Below are positions 12,610 to 24,769 of a stretch of 64,000 nt of DNA, piece by piece; the first letter of the stretch is position 1; the number at the start of each line of letters is the position of its first letter. The notes under the pieces are model-generated. The model had not been told where the DNA came from. It did no database searches and saw only the letters and a list, made by a program, of their open reading frames with translations. The stretch lies in the NCBI GenBank assembly GCA_905182985.1, contig CAJJDN010000113.1, forward strand, positions 94,326-158,325, in the 5' to 3' direction. A program made the position numbers and the translations under genes. The DNA is from Paramecium sonneborni (lineage: Eukaryota; Ciliophora; Oligohymenophorea; Peniculida; Parameciidae).

Positions 12610-14133
12610 ATGGATCAATGCGATTCTTCAAAATTGAAAATAGATTACTTGAGTCAAGAGATCTAAATTTTAAATTAAAGATTATAGGAATAAATAAGCA
12701 TAAACTAATAGTATTAAAGTCTAATAAATGGACGAACTGATATGAAAATGTTATTGAGTGTAATGCAATAAGAGTAAGAACTTTTAAAATAATAAATAAC
12801 AAAATTACTTAATGAAAGGAATGAAGCTGTATCAAAGGTAATATGAAATGGAATTTAGGTTCTAATATTAGAATAAATACTTTAAGTGACTTAATAAGAA
12901 AATGATTTTATATTAAAGGAATCAGAATAAAGAATAAAATAATTGCAAGAGCAAATAAAATATTATGAGTAATCGTGTTAAAATTAAAATGTTTATGAAA
13001 ATGATCCTTAAAACTAAGGTTTTTTAATAAAGTATAAATAAGTATAAAATATAATACATTCGTTAGATAGTGAATGTGAATGAAGCAACATTGAGATTAT
13101 AATAAGAGATAGAGAACTACAAGGTTCAATTGGCTTTAGCTAATATAAAAATGAGCAAATTATAAGAGTCGAAGAATGATTTAATTTAGTTAAATTTTGT
13201 AAAGAAAGTCTTTTAGATTTTAGACATTATCAAATGAAATATGTAGATTAAAGATGTAGCCTAGTCAAGGAGTAAAGAACATAGATAAATACATATCTTA
13301 ATTAATTGAAGTCTAAAAGAAATTAGTTTAGATAGATTATGATGATTCTGATAAAGATTGTACATCTCCAATGGAAGATAAAATTCAATGTTATTAAAAT
13401 AAATGTATTAATGAATCAATATTGAGAGACTATTTTTACTTAGTAAAATATGCCAAAGTTAGATCTAAAGAGAGCTCAATAGATTTAAGCATTTACATTA
13501 CAATAAATATCTATGAAGCAATAAAAAAATTAAGACTTAAATAATTAAGAAGAATTATAAAAATGGATAACAGAATATAAATATTTAAAAAATAATTATG
13601 ATGCATCCAAAATACTATTTGATTAATTAAAAATTCAATATGAAGATTTACAAAGGAAATATAATGAAACCTTATCAATTAATGCTACTTTAATAAGAGC
13701 AAATTAAAATTATGAAGAAAAATGGTAAAATATTAATAAATAGCATATTAAATATAAATAATTCTATTTATAATATAAGGATTGCATTGATATTTTCAAT
13801 AAAAGCTTAACAAATAAAAAATTATAAGAATCTGTATCTGAAAGAAAAGATCTATTTGAATTTTCTATTTAAGATTAAAAATTAAGACCTACAACTACTT
13901 TGAGAAGATCTAGTGTTAATGTAGTTGGAATAACGTCAGTAGATTCAACTACTAATTGTATTAATTATAAAGATAAGTTAATATAAATGACTAAAGATGT
14001 TTTTCAAATTTTTAAGAAAAAGTAACATGAAAATGAAAGTAGTGATGAAGATATTCCATAATTAAATTAAATGAAAAGAGAATTCACTATTTCCAATAAT
14101 TGTTAATCAAAACAAAGATAAAACAAAAAATGA
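12610..14133 (+). CDS. coiled-coil protein, 475 aa
   Basis: Five exons with introns 12838-12858 (21 nt, containing an in-frame TGA), 13042-13066, 13199-13223 and 13458-13482 (25 nt each). The spliced frame is 476 codons ending at TGA 14131. The first ~200 residues are heptad-like and rich in Glu, Gln, Leu and Lys (MDQCDSSKLKIDYLSQEIQI..., then 'ILKESEQRIKQLQEQIKYYE'). More coiled coil follows ('LKNNYDASKILFDQLKIQYE'), then a Ser/Thr-rich tail and a basic C-terminus. No catalytic motif. An alternative for the last intron (13416-13437, 22 nt) would also keep the frame. Likely a cytoskeletal or basal-body type structural protein by composition only. Its stop lies 34 bp from the stop of the convergent gene. 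Confidence 0.7.
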
Positions 14134-14167
14134 TACCTATCCACATATTTTTACATTATAATAAATA

Positions 14168-14741
14168 TCATTTCTTGGCTTGTTTTCCTTTTTATTTAAT
14201 AGAAGATTAGATGAGTTATTCTGATTATTTGGTAACAAGTTTTTAAGTTCCAACTTCTTTAACTTTAAATTCATCTTCATCTACTTCAACTTCTATCATT
14301 TTCTTTACTTTCTTTTTCTTATTTTTCTCAGATTATTCATAAATAATTTAATCACGCATTGCTTCTATAATTATTCCTAATAAAATAATTTTATATCCAA
14401 CATTTTTTAATATCTTTTATATAATAATACTGCTATAATGCTTCTTCACTAAGTTCCTACATTTCCAATTTTAACCAATATCGTATTATCAATGAGATAT
14501 CTATTATACCTATTAATAAGAAAGCCATTTAAAGTTTTTTTATATCTATTAGTATACATAATCCTAATGCAACTGTGAATAATGACTATATTGCATGCTA
14601 AAATATTTATTTATATATTATACATTTGGTGTAAATTCAAGCAAATGCTAAAAAGGATAGTATGGTAATTTAGATTCAATGAATAAGTACCATCCTGTTA
14701 CTAAAAAAATAAATGGATGCAGGGATTAACAATAATTTCAT
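14168..14741 (-). CDS. small multi-pass membrane protein with charged tail (~175 aa)
   Basis: Introns 14598-14623 (26 nt) and 14457-14475 (19 nt) join hydrophobic segments ('HAIQSLFTVALGLCILIDI', 'MAFLLIGIIDISLIIRYW', 'VGYKIILLGIIIEAMRDQ') to a ~65-residue Lys/Glu-rich cytosolic tail ending in KQAKK. The N-terminus is a problem. MKLLLIPASIYF reads into LVTGWYLFIESKLPYYPF only if one T is dropped from a 7-T run (A-run at 14703-14709 on the plus strand). Alternatively an unusually long 43-nt intron keeps the frame but removes the conserved-looking segment. So there is either a one-base error, a mutation, or an atypical intron. Family not recognised; an ER or endomembrane location is plausible from the basic tail. 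Confidence 0.55.
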
Positions 14742-16140
14742 TATAAAAATAATATTTTATATTAAAACAAATTCATATATATGTTAATCACTTCTATCTT
14801 TATAATTTAAATAGTATAAAGATCATTATTTTTTATTGTGTATTTTAATAAAATTTTATGTTAAGTATTTATAAATATTATTTTTTATATTTTCACACTA
14901 AGAGCTAAATTTGCATTTGAGTTTCTTTCTTATTAGTTTCACGTAAATAGTTAGTTGTATAGATTTAATCTATTTTTATCAATATGCAAATAAAACAATT
15001 GATTAAGGATTCAATGAATAAGATTATCAAAGGAGCTAATTTAGTATTATAATTTTAATTTATTGGCATTTTAAAAATATAGAATAGTATAAATAGATTA
15101 TAAACAAATTACAACCCAAAATAGATTATTTCCACTAAATGTAATTTATTCATAAAATTTTTAATGTAATATCTACTCTTATTAATGATTATGAGAGTCA
15201 TAATAAAAAGCATAAGAATATTAGATGGCATTAACCAGAGTAATACAGTGCAGTAATCACATTATGTCCTGGTCATTCTTTATTTGTATATCAATTTATG
15301 ATCAAAACTATAACACCTTTCTATTGCATTAAATGATAATTCACAAGTTTTAAGTTTATTTTCAGCAATATTTAAAAAGTAAAGAGTGATGTTGAAAATG
15401 ATTAAGACAAATATGAGTATAATTTCTACTCTAAGTATATTCTTAATTTATTTAGGAATTGAATTCATAAATTTATAAATGAAAATGTAATTGAATGAAG
15501 AGTTTAATTGAATAAAGAATAGGAATGGATAGAAATGGATAGATAAATATAAATTATGGAATATAATTGATAATTATATATTTTAAGAACTAAGAATTAT
15601 GAAATATCCTTATAAATTCTAATAATAGGACATACCTCTATTAGAATAAACATTAGCAATTCTAATGTTGAGTAGTTTTATGAATGATCTGTTAATTGAT
15701 TTTAATCTATAACATAGAGATAGATTTAACAGAGAAATCATAGATGATATTTTCATCAGCATTCATAATTCTTTTTATGATAAAATGTTAGAAAATGAGA
15801 ATAACAATATACCTATTGATATAATAAAAGGAGTATAAATTTAGAGTGTATCTGTATATATTACATTAATAATATCAAAATATTGTTCTGGCATATATAA
15901 TAGTGTTTGTTGGTATAATTTTTTAGATAAGGTATATTGGTTTAGTATTTTTAATACCTTAATATAAATATCCAAAGGTAAATCAAAGTTTTTGGTTGGG
16001 TTTACGGAAAGTAAAATTAAATAATGGAGATTTGATTTCAATATATTATCCTAGTGTTTAAAGATCTAAAATTAGATCAAAAAAATTCTTGAAGGAATAG
16101 AGGTTATATAAAATAAATATATAACCACTTTTAATATGTA
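14742..16140. other. gene-poor stretch; decayed sequence upstream of the PAF-AH relic
   Basis: Several frames are open for 60-200 codons but none reads as a protein with clear motifs. 15389-15500 could encode a short hydrophobic N-terminus (MLKMIKTNMSIISTLSIFLI...). 15513-16147 is a long Gln/Asn-rich frame overlapping a similarly open minus-strand frame. The 5' half of the PAF-acetylhydrolase relic probably lay here, but I cannot recognise it. Confidence 0.4.
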
Positions 16141-17085
16141 ATGCATCAAAGACCTTCAATGATGTTTATTTATTGGATGCTAGGATTCCTAAACAAAGGA
16201 AAAGTTAGAGATATTGAAGTTGATTCATAAATTATTGAAGGTAAATTGCCAATAATTGTATTTTCATATGGATTAGGTGGTTTAAAAGATCATTATTCTG
16301 TAATTTATAAAGAATTGGCAATCAATGTTTATGTTGTATGATATAAATAAAGATTATATATAGTAATGAGAAAATTAGTTTTATATTAATTCAATATAAT
16401 AAGAAGAAGTAACAATAATTTTAAATGAATAAAAGATTCATTAATATAAAGTAGAGGAAGCTTCATTAGAGAATGCATTAGGATAGTAAATCTTAAATAA
16501 AGTGAAGATGATTAAACATTAATAATTGAATGATAGAGTCAATAAATTTCAATTATCATTTGTTTATGTATACTAATAAAAGAATATCAATTTAAATAAG
16601 ATAATTGGAGCAGGTCATTCTTTTGGGGCTGCAATTGTACATCATATAGCATAAATAGATAAAAGAATTACCGTAGACATTGTATTATTTGATCGATGAT
16701 TTTACCATTCTAAGAAGACACTTTCAATATTTGATTAACAGTACCTTTATTAAATTTTAATAGTGAAACATTTAGATTTGGAAAAGAAGATGAAACTCTG
16801 CAAAGATACAGTACTTTTTTTAATGCACAATAATCAAAATTAATTATTATGATTAAAAAATCATAACATCTATGTACAACTGATCTTGTGTATCTAATTC
16901 CCTTTGAATTAAAGATGTTTAACAAATTAAACAATATTTATAAAATTTTATAAATCACAATGGCCCATTTAAGATTATATTAATATTTTATTGATTCTCT
17001 ATGACCTCATTAAACTCTAATCAAATTTGAAGAATTGAGAAAGTAATCTTTCAGACACCCAATATATGAAATTGAATTTAAATGA
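16141..17085 (+). pseudogene. broken PAF-acetylhydrolase (plasma-type, PAF-AH/Lp-PLA2 family) gene
   Basis: Fragments in order match the alpha/beta-hydrolase fold of lipoprotein-type PAF acetylhydrolases: 'LPIIVFSYGLGGLKDHYSV' (the 'FSHGLGG' oxyanion segment), 'INLNKIIGAGHSFGAAIVHH' with the nucleophile elbow GHSFG near 16610, 'VDIVLFD' with the Asp of the triad, 'ILPFQEDTF', and 'KKSQHLCTTDL' with the candidate His. The frame is broken: a TGA follows VYVV near 16338; one base is missing after LFDR near 16699; TGA stands where Trp is expected in 'NI*LTVP' (near 16733) and 'SL*PH' (near 17002). These cannot all be removed by normal-sized introns. It would have cleaved acetyl or oxidised short acyl chains from phospholipids; it now looks dead. 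Confidence 0.72.
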
Positions 17086-17110
17086 ATGTATATAATATAT
17101 ATTTATGGAA

Positions 17111-17371
17111 TCACAAATATACAGCTGCTGTAACATGAGCAGGTTAATTTGTATGTGGTAATGGTTCAAATACTTTTACTTAAATTCTCTTGTGATCTTC
17201 TGTTTCTACAATGAATTGATAATTAGTTCCAGCAACAATTTAATGACGTACTTCTATAATTGTGAATTTTTGATGGGTAGATCCCAAATGTTGATTGATA
17301 CCATGATGAACAACTGCTAAGACATCATGATGTCTTGCTTCAACTTCTACTACTGCCCAACCTCCCATCAT
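17111..17371 (-). CDS. stefin-type cystatin, 86 aa (cysteine protease inhibitor)
   Basis: A single exon of 87 codons from ATG 17371 to TGA 17111. It has the three wedge elements of a type-1 cystatin (stefin): the N-terminal Gly pair (MMGGWA), the hairpin QxVxG motif as 'QIVAGTNY', and a second hairpin Pro-containing loop ('EPLPHTNQ'). The length is the family's usual ~98 or slightly less. There is no signal peptide and no cysteine pair, so a cytosolic inhibitor of papain-like proteases (cathepsins) is expected. It is His-rich for a stefin. The neighbouring PAF-AH relic ends about 25 bp beyond the stop, on the opposite strand. Confidence 0.9.
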
Positions 17372-17764
17372 CTTTGTTAAATTTTATTTTATTATTAAAA
17401 AATCCCAATGTTCATCTGAAATTTAAACACCTATATTATTTTATGGAATACATCATTTTATATTTCATTTCGCACTAATTGAACTTTTTTGTCTTGAATC
17501 TCAAATTTATTATGTTTAAAGACTTTCTAAAGCTTAATGACCCCTTTTTATTCACCTTAGAAATTTGTTAGAATTCAGATTAAAAGAATTTTGATGAATT
17601 TGAGTTATTTTAAAATATATATTAAAATATCAGATAGAAATGCAAAGAATTTCAAGAATTGAATTGAAATACTAATATCACACATATATTTGACATAAAT
17701 TTACTGATATTATATATAATAGATAGTTAGTTTTATTATTCAATACAAAATAGAATGTTCAAAA
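17372..17764. other. intergenic, nothing recognised
   Basis: About 390 bp between the stefin start and the stop of the two-TM gene, both on the minus strand. It is A/T-rich without a supported ORF and presumably includes the stefin promoter. Confidence 0.45.
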
Positions 17765-18103
17765 TCATGAGTTTACAAAAAACTTCATAGATACCCAATT
17801 TAAATATACTATGAAGAATGTAACAACTGATAATAATGGTATGGCGAATCCTATCACTGAATCTTAGATAAGAGATGTTGCCATCATAAGTACTAATAGG
17901 ATTACAGCTATTATGAGAATCCATCCAATCACCTCATTAATTTTACAATTTGAGAAATTAACTGAGTTGAACCTTTACTCGTAAAAATTGATTGGACCTT
18001 TTGGAAATTCTCGTTTTTGTAGTTAATAAGTATTTTTGGCTTTCTCTTACTGTAAAATCAACTGATATTGATTCAAATTTATATGCACATTGAGGGTAGC
18101 CAT
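17765..18103 (-). CDS. small two-TM membrane protein, 112 aa
   Basis: A single exon of 113 codons from ATG 18103. The first ~60 residues are polar and basic (MATLNVHINLNQYQLILQQE...). Two adjacent hydrophobic segments follow: 'VIGWILIIAVILLVLMMATS' and 'VIGFAIPLLSVVTFFIVYL'. The hairpin topology with both termini on one side suggests an endomembrane or mitochondrial hairpin protein. I do not recognise the family. Other-frame reading of this interval gives shorter, less protein-like ORFs. Confidence 0.65.
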
Positions 18104-18320
18104 GATTAGTATTAAATATTTTTATTTATTAATTTTAAAACTGCTTTGAATTCTAACTAAAATTACTTATGAATCATTATCTTATACAAATTAACTACAT
18201 ATATCAATTAACTACATATATCTATGTTCATATTTGAAACATCTTAATATTTTAGAAGATATTTCTTATTAAACAATATTCTATATCTTTTTTAAATTAA
18301 GAGAATATTTATAAATAAAA

Positions 18321-20083
18321 TCAATCTTATTCAACATTTTATAAAGCTAAGAATTCACTATGAAAATAAAATATCATGATTTTTCTAAATATTTTTTATT
18401 CATACTCACTTATATCATCAAATTTTTGTTATAATTTATATTAGTTATAATTAATGATATTATTAAGTTCTTTACTTACAGACATACGTTTGTTTTAACT
18501 CAAAGCCATTAAATTTAAGAAATGTTAAAATTAATTCAAATTTAATCCTTCATCTTATTCTGTAGTATAACAATAATAATGTCTAATTAATTATTTACTA
18601 AGCTTTTGTGGAAATACTTTTATTTACATAAACACTGAAATAATTTTATCCAAATTGAGTCTTTAGTTATTTAGATTATAATTTTATATCTTTTTACCAT
18701 AAATAAAGAATAATTTTTGTGTAATAGGATAAAATAAACTGTTAAACCCTTAATAAGATTTAATAGTAAATAGTCTAATTTCATTTAAATCAAGAACTTG
18801 ATCATAGATCTCTAATAAATTTTCTTCTACTAATCTAAATTAATAAAAATAAGATACCTAAGTAACTTTTCTTCTTTCGTTGGTAACAAAGAAATACAAT
18901 TAGCAATATCAATAAGAGAATCTCTGAAAAAATTAAAATTCAAACCTCTTTCTTAATCTTAATTTTAAATTTTAACATTATTCTAATAAATACTAGTTAA
19001 TTCTTTATCTTCAATATCTATATGTGATAAATGAAAAAATTCAAGATAACCTTATAAGTTGATATACTTATAAAGTTCATTAAAATCATCACATTCTTTA
19101 TTAGAGAATTTAAAGAAAATCTTTCTCAAAAATGATTCAATTTTCATAGAAAAAGTACCATTAAATTCTATTTTTTAACTAAAAATTTAGTTATTTTCTC
19201 TATCAATTTTAGAGTATAATTCAAGAAATTTAAGAACATCTTCTGCTTTTTGAGATTTTTAATCATGACCTTATTTAAATAAATTTTAGATGACAAGTAT
19301 TTTATTTCTATTCATTTTTTCTGTTACTTGTTAAATTTTTTTTTTATTTTGAACACTTTTTGATGATTAATTTTTATCTTGACAATATCTATGTTCAATA
19401 TGAATTTTTTGATCAGAATCTATTAATTTATCTTTTAATCTCATATGTTCTAATTAAAATTTCTTCATATAATATTATTAAGCTTCAACACTCTTAGAAT
19501 TCATTTCATTTCTCCTTTAAAATTTAGCTCTATCTCTTTTAGTTTTAAAATTATTGGGATCAAGGATACTTAAATTTTAATTAAGTTTTTCACTGCAATT
19601 TTTATGAAAGGAATGTAACAATAAGGCTTATTCCATAATTTATCCGAATTTAGTTGCATCTTGTAAATGACAATTAATAGCTAATTCTTAATCTAATTAT
19701 TTATTTGCAAATTCTTTTTTTGGAATGATGGCAGCAATTCTATCAGAAAAGATGCTAGAAGTTCTAATACCTGATTCTCTATCAATTTATTATTAATTGT
19801 AATCAATTTAACTCATTTTATTAAGGCATGATTATAATCTCTCTTATTTACTACTTCTATAAGTAGTACAATCAATCGATCTTGTTAATGAATCTCTTTT
19901 TCTTTTTTCAATAATTTCACTAATGGAATTAATTACATTATCAACATTATTAAAATCTTTTAAGGCTCTTCTTTTAAATTAGTTAATATCTTTAAATTTT
20001 GTTTTGACATCTTTCATGCCTTTGTGATATTCTTTATCGCATGCGAATCCAATAGTTTAAAATTAATATAGTAATTTATTCAT
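18321..20083 (-). CDS. hypothetical coiled-coil protein, 579 aa
   Basis: Two exons with a 23-nt intron (18835-18857); the spliced frame is 580 codons ending at TGA 18321. The N-terminal half is basic and helical (MNKLLYQFQTIGFACDKEYH..., 'MKKFQLEHMRLKDKLIDSDQ'). The C-terminal half is more globular, with acidic patches and one EF-hand-like stretch ('DEGLNLNQFQHFLNLMAL') that lacks a proper 12-residue Ca loop. The start is chosen at 20083 because a TGA lies 15 bp upstream in that frame (20099-20101). The next gene on the same strand stops only 20 bp before this start, so the two may be a single split gene. Function unknown. Confidence 0.65.
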
Positions 20084-20103
20084 TATTAATAATAATCATT
20101 TAA

Positions 20104-20943
20104 TCATTTTTTATCAATAATGAAATCAACAGTCTCTAAATCTGAAGTTAACATATTGTGAAATTTATTAAATTCAGCTTGAATGTAACCAACTTATTAA
20201 CTGGCATGTTAAATTTAATTTTTTTCATCTTATTTAACTTAAGCATGATAATTAGATGCTATAGAACATATTTCTCTAATTTCTTTGAGATATTAAAGAC
20301 TATTATTAGCTTTAATATGTAATATCTTAGATTTAGGTGGAGATGGAGAAAGATTTTAGGAATTAGTTGAATGAGAACTCTTATCTTTCTTTTTTTAAGG
20401 AGCAATAGGAGTAGACATCATTTTTTATAATTTCAATTTGACTGGACTATCTGAAGGAATCCCTATCTTTTAATAATATTTTTTAAATCGAGCATAAGTT
20501 GGATCGACAGAAGGTTAAACATTAGATTATGTAGTTAATTTTAATGGTGATACTGATGTATGATTACTAGGAGCTGTAGCTATTTCACGTAATCGAAATT
20601 CAATAGACTATCTTCTAGTAAGGAATTACATCTTATGTGGTTCCTTATTATTCATTATACTCTAACCACCTTCAGTAGATTTTATTAGACTTTAACGAGA
20701 TTTCTCTATAAGTGATTTATAATTATTTTTCATTATTGTCCATTTCTCTTCATTTATTTCATCTAATTTTATATGAGGATCTATTGTGACTTTCTAGAAT
20801 GTCTTAAAGAATAACAACTTTTTCTTTTTTGGCTATTTATTATATTCAACATCATGTAAAGGAGCTTGAATCTCTTCAGCACTCTTTCTCCTCATCATAT
20901 ATTTTATAACACTTGGACTTTAATCTGCTTTTACATCCTCCAT
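20104..20943 (-). CDS. hypothetical Ser/Lys-rich protein, 279 aa
   Basis: A single exon of 280 codons from ATG 20943 to TGA 20104. It is rich in Ser, Pro, Lys and Gln (MEDVKADQSPSVIKYMMRRK...), with SP/TP sites ('SPPKSK', 'STPIAPQ') that could be phosphorylated, and a helical C-terminus. No recognised domain. The 20-bp gap to the following gene in the same direction is very short even for this genome. A lost or mis-sequenced base between them would make one ~860-residue protein, so the split is doubtful. Confidence 0.55.
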
Positions 20944-21233
20944 TTTCTTTTGTATTAACTTCAATTTCTTAAACTAAAATAAACAATTCTAATTACATAT
21001 TCTTAATTAGACTTTGTATTTTATTCCATTAATTTTAATAAATGGAATAAATACTTTTTCTAATTCAACTATTATACAATGAAAATCAATCTATAAGAAC
21101 TAATTCTTAAATTGAGCTAAATAAAATATTCAGAGATATTCAAAATATCTAAAAGGGCTTTTAACAATTACTTCTACCATTTCCTAATTAGAATTTGAAA
21201 TTATAATACTTTGTTTTTTTGAAGAATTTCGTT
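20944..21233. promoter_or_regulatory. divergent intergenic region (290 bp)
   Basis: Separates the start codons of two diverging genes, so it must carry both promoters. A/T-rich; no specific element recognised. Confidence 0.4.
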
Positions 21234-23595
21234 ATGGAAAATTATGATTAAACACCTAAATATTTATAAAAAGAAATCCAAAATATTATCTTAGATTAAA
21301 TGAATAAATTGGACTTTTCATTAATTCCTTTTTATTGTGAATTAATAAATTTTATTATATAAAAATAACTACCCTCATTAGAAATTGTTTAATTCATTAT
21401 CAATCAAAACAGTTATGACAACTGTCATATCAAAATAATAACAGAAATGATGAACAATCCTTTTATTAAAGTAAAATTGTAACTAACATAATACCATATC
21501 ATTACTAATAAAATGATAAAATATTATAATTGGAATGATATGCAAAAATTAAATCTTCTTTCTGATCTCTACATCTCATTGATTAACTCTATTTTTAAAT
21601 TTGACCAATTAATATAGAATGAAATTAATCTTTAATTTTGTGAAATCTTCACTTATCATTAATATTAATATGATCTATTAATTAAATTTTTAAGAGTAAT
21701 TCATAGATTAAATGAAAATCGTCTACCTCACCAAGAATTATAAATAAAACTTTTTGATTTCATAATGCAAACTTTTATTGAGAATGAAAACCAAATAATA
21801 GACAAATATTTAGCTTACAAAATATTGTAAGTTTTCTAACCATTATTATCTTATAGACAAATAGATGAGTATTAATAAGAAAAAATTATCATTTTCACTT
21901 TAATTAATTTGATAATGCTAGAAGAAAAGTAATATATAAATCTATTCATTAATTAAAGAGATGATAGTAAGTAAGATTATCTGTTAATTAAAATAAGAAA
22001 ATATGGTACTCAATTTATCCATTACATAATTGGCTATTTTTCTGAAGAAATATTAATTAAATAAATATTTTGTTTAAAAGATTTAATTAATAATTATTAA
22101 CAAAAAAAATATGATTATATCAAATTAGAAGCTCAGTATTTTGTTATAAATGAAAATATTTCTTTAATCCCTATTTATATTTTCGATGACAAATTTATTA
22201 ATGAGACGTTTATAATTCTGTAAGAATAAAATGTTATCTATATTCCTTTGAAAATGTAAGTTCTTGAATTATTAAAAAAATTGATATTAAAAAATGTTAT
22301 TGAACTAAATTAAATGAATATTTTCATAACAATTTTATAATAATAACTGAATCCAAATATAATAAATTATCCAAATTATATCTGCAAGATTGTAAACAAT
22401 CTAATTTATTTGCATTCTTTATAACCATCTAAAAATTTAATTTCTTATTAAACTTTTGTTGATCTCAAAAATATTTATTAAGTATAACAGAAACTGATGG
22501 ACAAAGAAGCTATTTTGAATACTCTTTGTGAATTAGTAGGACTTGAATAAGGAAATTATTCTGATATCATATAATTGATTGAAAATGAATGGTAAATAGA
22601 ATTATAAGAAAAACATTAATATAAATACAGATAAGGTAATTCTGAATTTAATTTTAGGGATGATATTAAATGTTTTTAGCTTTATGATTTAAATTTGGCA
22701 ATTTAAACTATTAAATATAGTATCAATTGGAATTATTAAAATGGTTAAGGAATGTTTAATATAAAATTCCCATTAGACTAAAGGTTTGTAAGTTTTAAGT
22801 GCTCTTTTGAGAAAATAAATTGCTAATTCTCCTATTAATTTTAAAGAAATTTAGGATGATATTAAATAAATCTAAGAATTATTTATAGAGCTTTATAAAG
22901 ATGAACCAGACTTCTTTAATTAGATAATTCAAATCTATTATCTTTTTTTATTGTTAGATATTGCTGATTATAAAATAACATTTTAATTTCTTCTTTAACA
23001 CAATTAACAAATATGCAAGAATCAATAATTAACATTGTTATGCCTACTTTTTTGTAATCTCAAACAAGGAAATTATTAGGAATTGATAATTCAAAATTAT
23101 TGTGCCATACTCTAAGAAAAAATGTAATAATAAAAATATTATTAGAATATAAGATGAAGTAAGAACTTATAGTGAATTAATTTGCGGATTATCAATCCTT
23201 GATTTTAATCAATATGATGTTAAACATTTATTAATAGAAATCTAGAGAACCTTATCTAATAACAGTATAATACTAATTTATTAATAGAAATGATCAACAT
23301 TATGATTCAAAGAGCCACCAATTACATTAAATATAATATTCCAAATTACATTAACTATTTAATAAACTTCTTTAATTGTATGTTATTTAAATAACATATT
23401 GTATTTGATTTAGAATAACTTACAATTGAAAATGAAAATAGTTAAAGTTTATCACAATCTATTAAGAAAATGAGATCTGATCTAATTCCTAATAATTTAT
23501 CATTGATTAATTAAATTATAGAACTCTTTGAAATAAAGTTTAATATGAAAATGGAATTTTGTAAAGAAATTGTGTAAAAATGTAAATATTATTGA
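21234..23595 (+). CDS. alpha-helical repeat protein, 762 aa, possibly exportin/importin-beta-like
   Basis: Four exons, introns 22784-22811 (28 nt), 23124-23145 (22 nt) and 23265-23287 (23 nt); 763 codons, TGA at 23593. The sequence is a run of amphipathic helices rich in Leu, Ile and Asn ('LDQMNKLDFSLIPFYCELIN', 'LLSDLYISLINSIFKFDQLI'), without catalytic motifs, as in HEAT/ARM solenoids. A transport-receptor or scaffold role is suggested only by this style. The upstream ATG at 21234 is in frame with a later one at 21447 and the intervening residues look folded, so I take the first. The first intron ends in GAG, and an alternative reading through 'GLQVLSALLRKQIANSP' cannot be excluded. The last base of the stop codon is also the first base of the repeated contig end. 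Confidence 0.6.
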
Positions 23596-24768
23596 TAAAT
23601 GTTTAAGTGAAATTGGATGCGTCTAGATTATAAATTTAAACTGAAGAAGAGATAAGAATATAGTAATTTCATATTGATTGAATTGTTTATTACTTAAACT
23701 ATTATTGATATAATATATTTAAGTAAAAAATGAAATGGCTTAATTTTATAAACAATTTAAGAATCAATATAGCGATTAATTTAAGTACTCTATATATGAA
23801 TTGGCCCCTATACTTTATATGACTTCAAATTTCAACTTTTCTAAGTAGAACACCTATTCTCTTATTTTATCATATGACAATCCAAAATTCTTTGTTGCTC
23901 TCAATTAAAATTATAGCTTACATTTCTAGATCAATGATCCCTTATTAGAAAAATTATCTATATTGCAAACATGAATTATGATTTAAAAGTGGTTATATAA
24001 ACATGTCAGTTCCATTTTTAGCAGATTCCATTAATTTTTTAATTTCTATAGGAATGGTTGACTCAATCAATAGATTAATTAATTCAGTACAGACACTCCA
24101 TCTTCTTTAAGATGTGCTACCATATTTTTCTTACAATATCTAAATACTCTAAAATCCATTTAATTGAGATAATTCTCTATAATAATCCTCTCTAAAATTT
24201 TCAAGCTGAATAAAATATATTGTAAAGATATACTTATAGATTTTTTGTTTTATATTGTTCTAAATTTTATTCCAATTATTTTATTTGCTCTGTCAATTCT
24301 TTCACTTTGTTTTCTAGTAATTCTACATATATTTTCTTTCTTTTTCTAGAATTTCTTGCTGACTCTCTATTTTTAGCCAGCCTACTCTTTCCATCCGATG
24401 AATCGCTTTCTACAATAACTTTCTGACGACTAAGAGAATAAAGCAATTATACGTCTGCTTAGGCTTGCTTACAACAACGGGATTATCAATTAATTACTAT
24501 ATTTTATTTAAATAGAGGCTTTTGGATTGATTAGCCTAAAAAACTTCCTTATTTTGTTTCAAAAGATCCTCTTCTTTTGTCTTCTTAAACTTTTACAATA
24601 ATTGATTTCCAACTAATCCTTTAGAACGTTCATAAACTATAGGTTATTAAGATTCTGCTTATTCTTCCACATAATTGTTCTCATTCTCAAACATCCATTC
24701 TTACTCTACTCTATATTCATCATCTATATCTATGACAGAACCATTTTTTTGATTCAGAATATTCAAAA
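23595..24768. repeat. first copy of 1174-bp direct repeat (contig-overlap artefact)
   Basis: By eye identical to 24770-25943, separated from it by a single N at 24769 (offset 1175). It contains the 3' end of the helical-repeat gene's stop codon and most of the bZIP gene lacking its start. Best explained as the end of one contig overlapping the start of the next. Confidence 0.9.
23870..24768 (-). CDS. duplicate partial copy of the bZIP gene (assembly artefact)
   Basis: Same sequence as 25045-25943 of the complete bZIP gene, cut at the N before the first ~12 codons. It should not be counted as a second gene. Confidence 0.85.
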
Positions 24769-24769
24769 N
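24769..24769. other. single N, contig junction
   Basis: One ambiguous base exactly between two identical 1174-bp segments. Confidence 0.95.

Noticed and set aside
14742..15390. A 106-codon plus-strand ORF (MQIKQLIKDSMNKIIKG...)
   Set aside because: No motif, A/T-driven composition, and random frames of this length are expected when TGA is the only stop.
16690..17010. TGA coding for Trp or selenocysteine in the PAF-AH-like region
   Set aside because: Intact genes here use TGG for Trp and TGA as their stop, and the region also has frame breaks, so decay is simpler.
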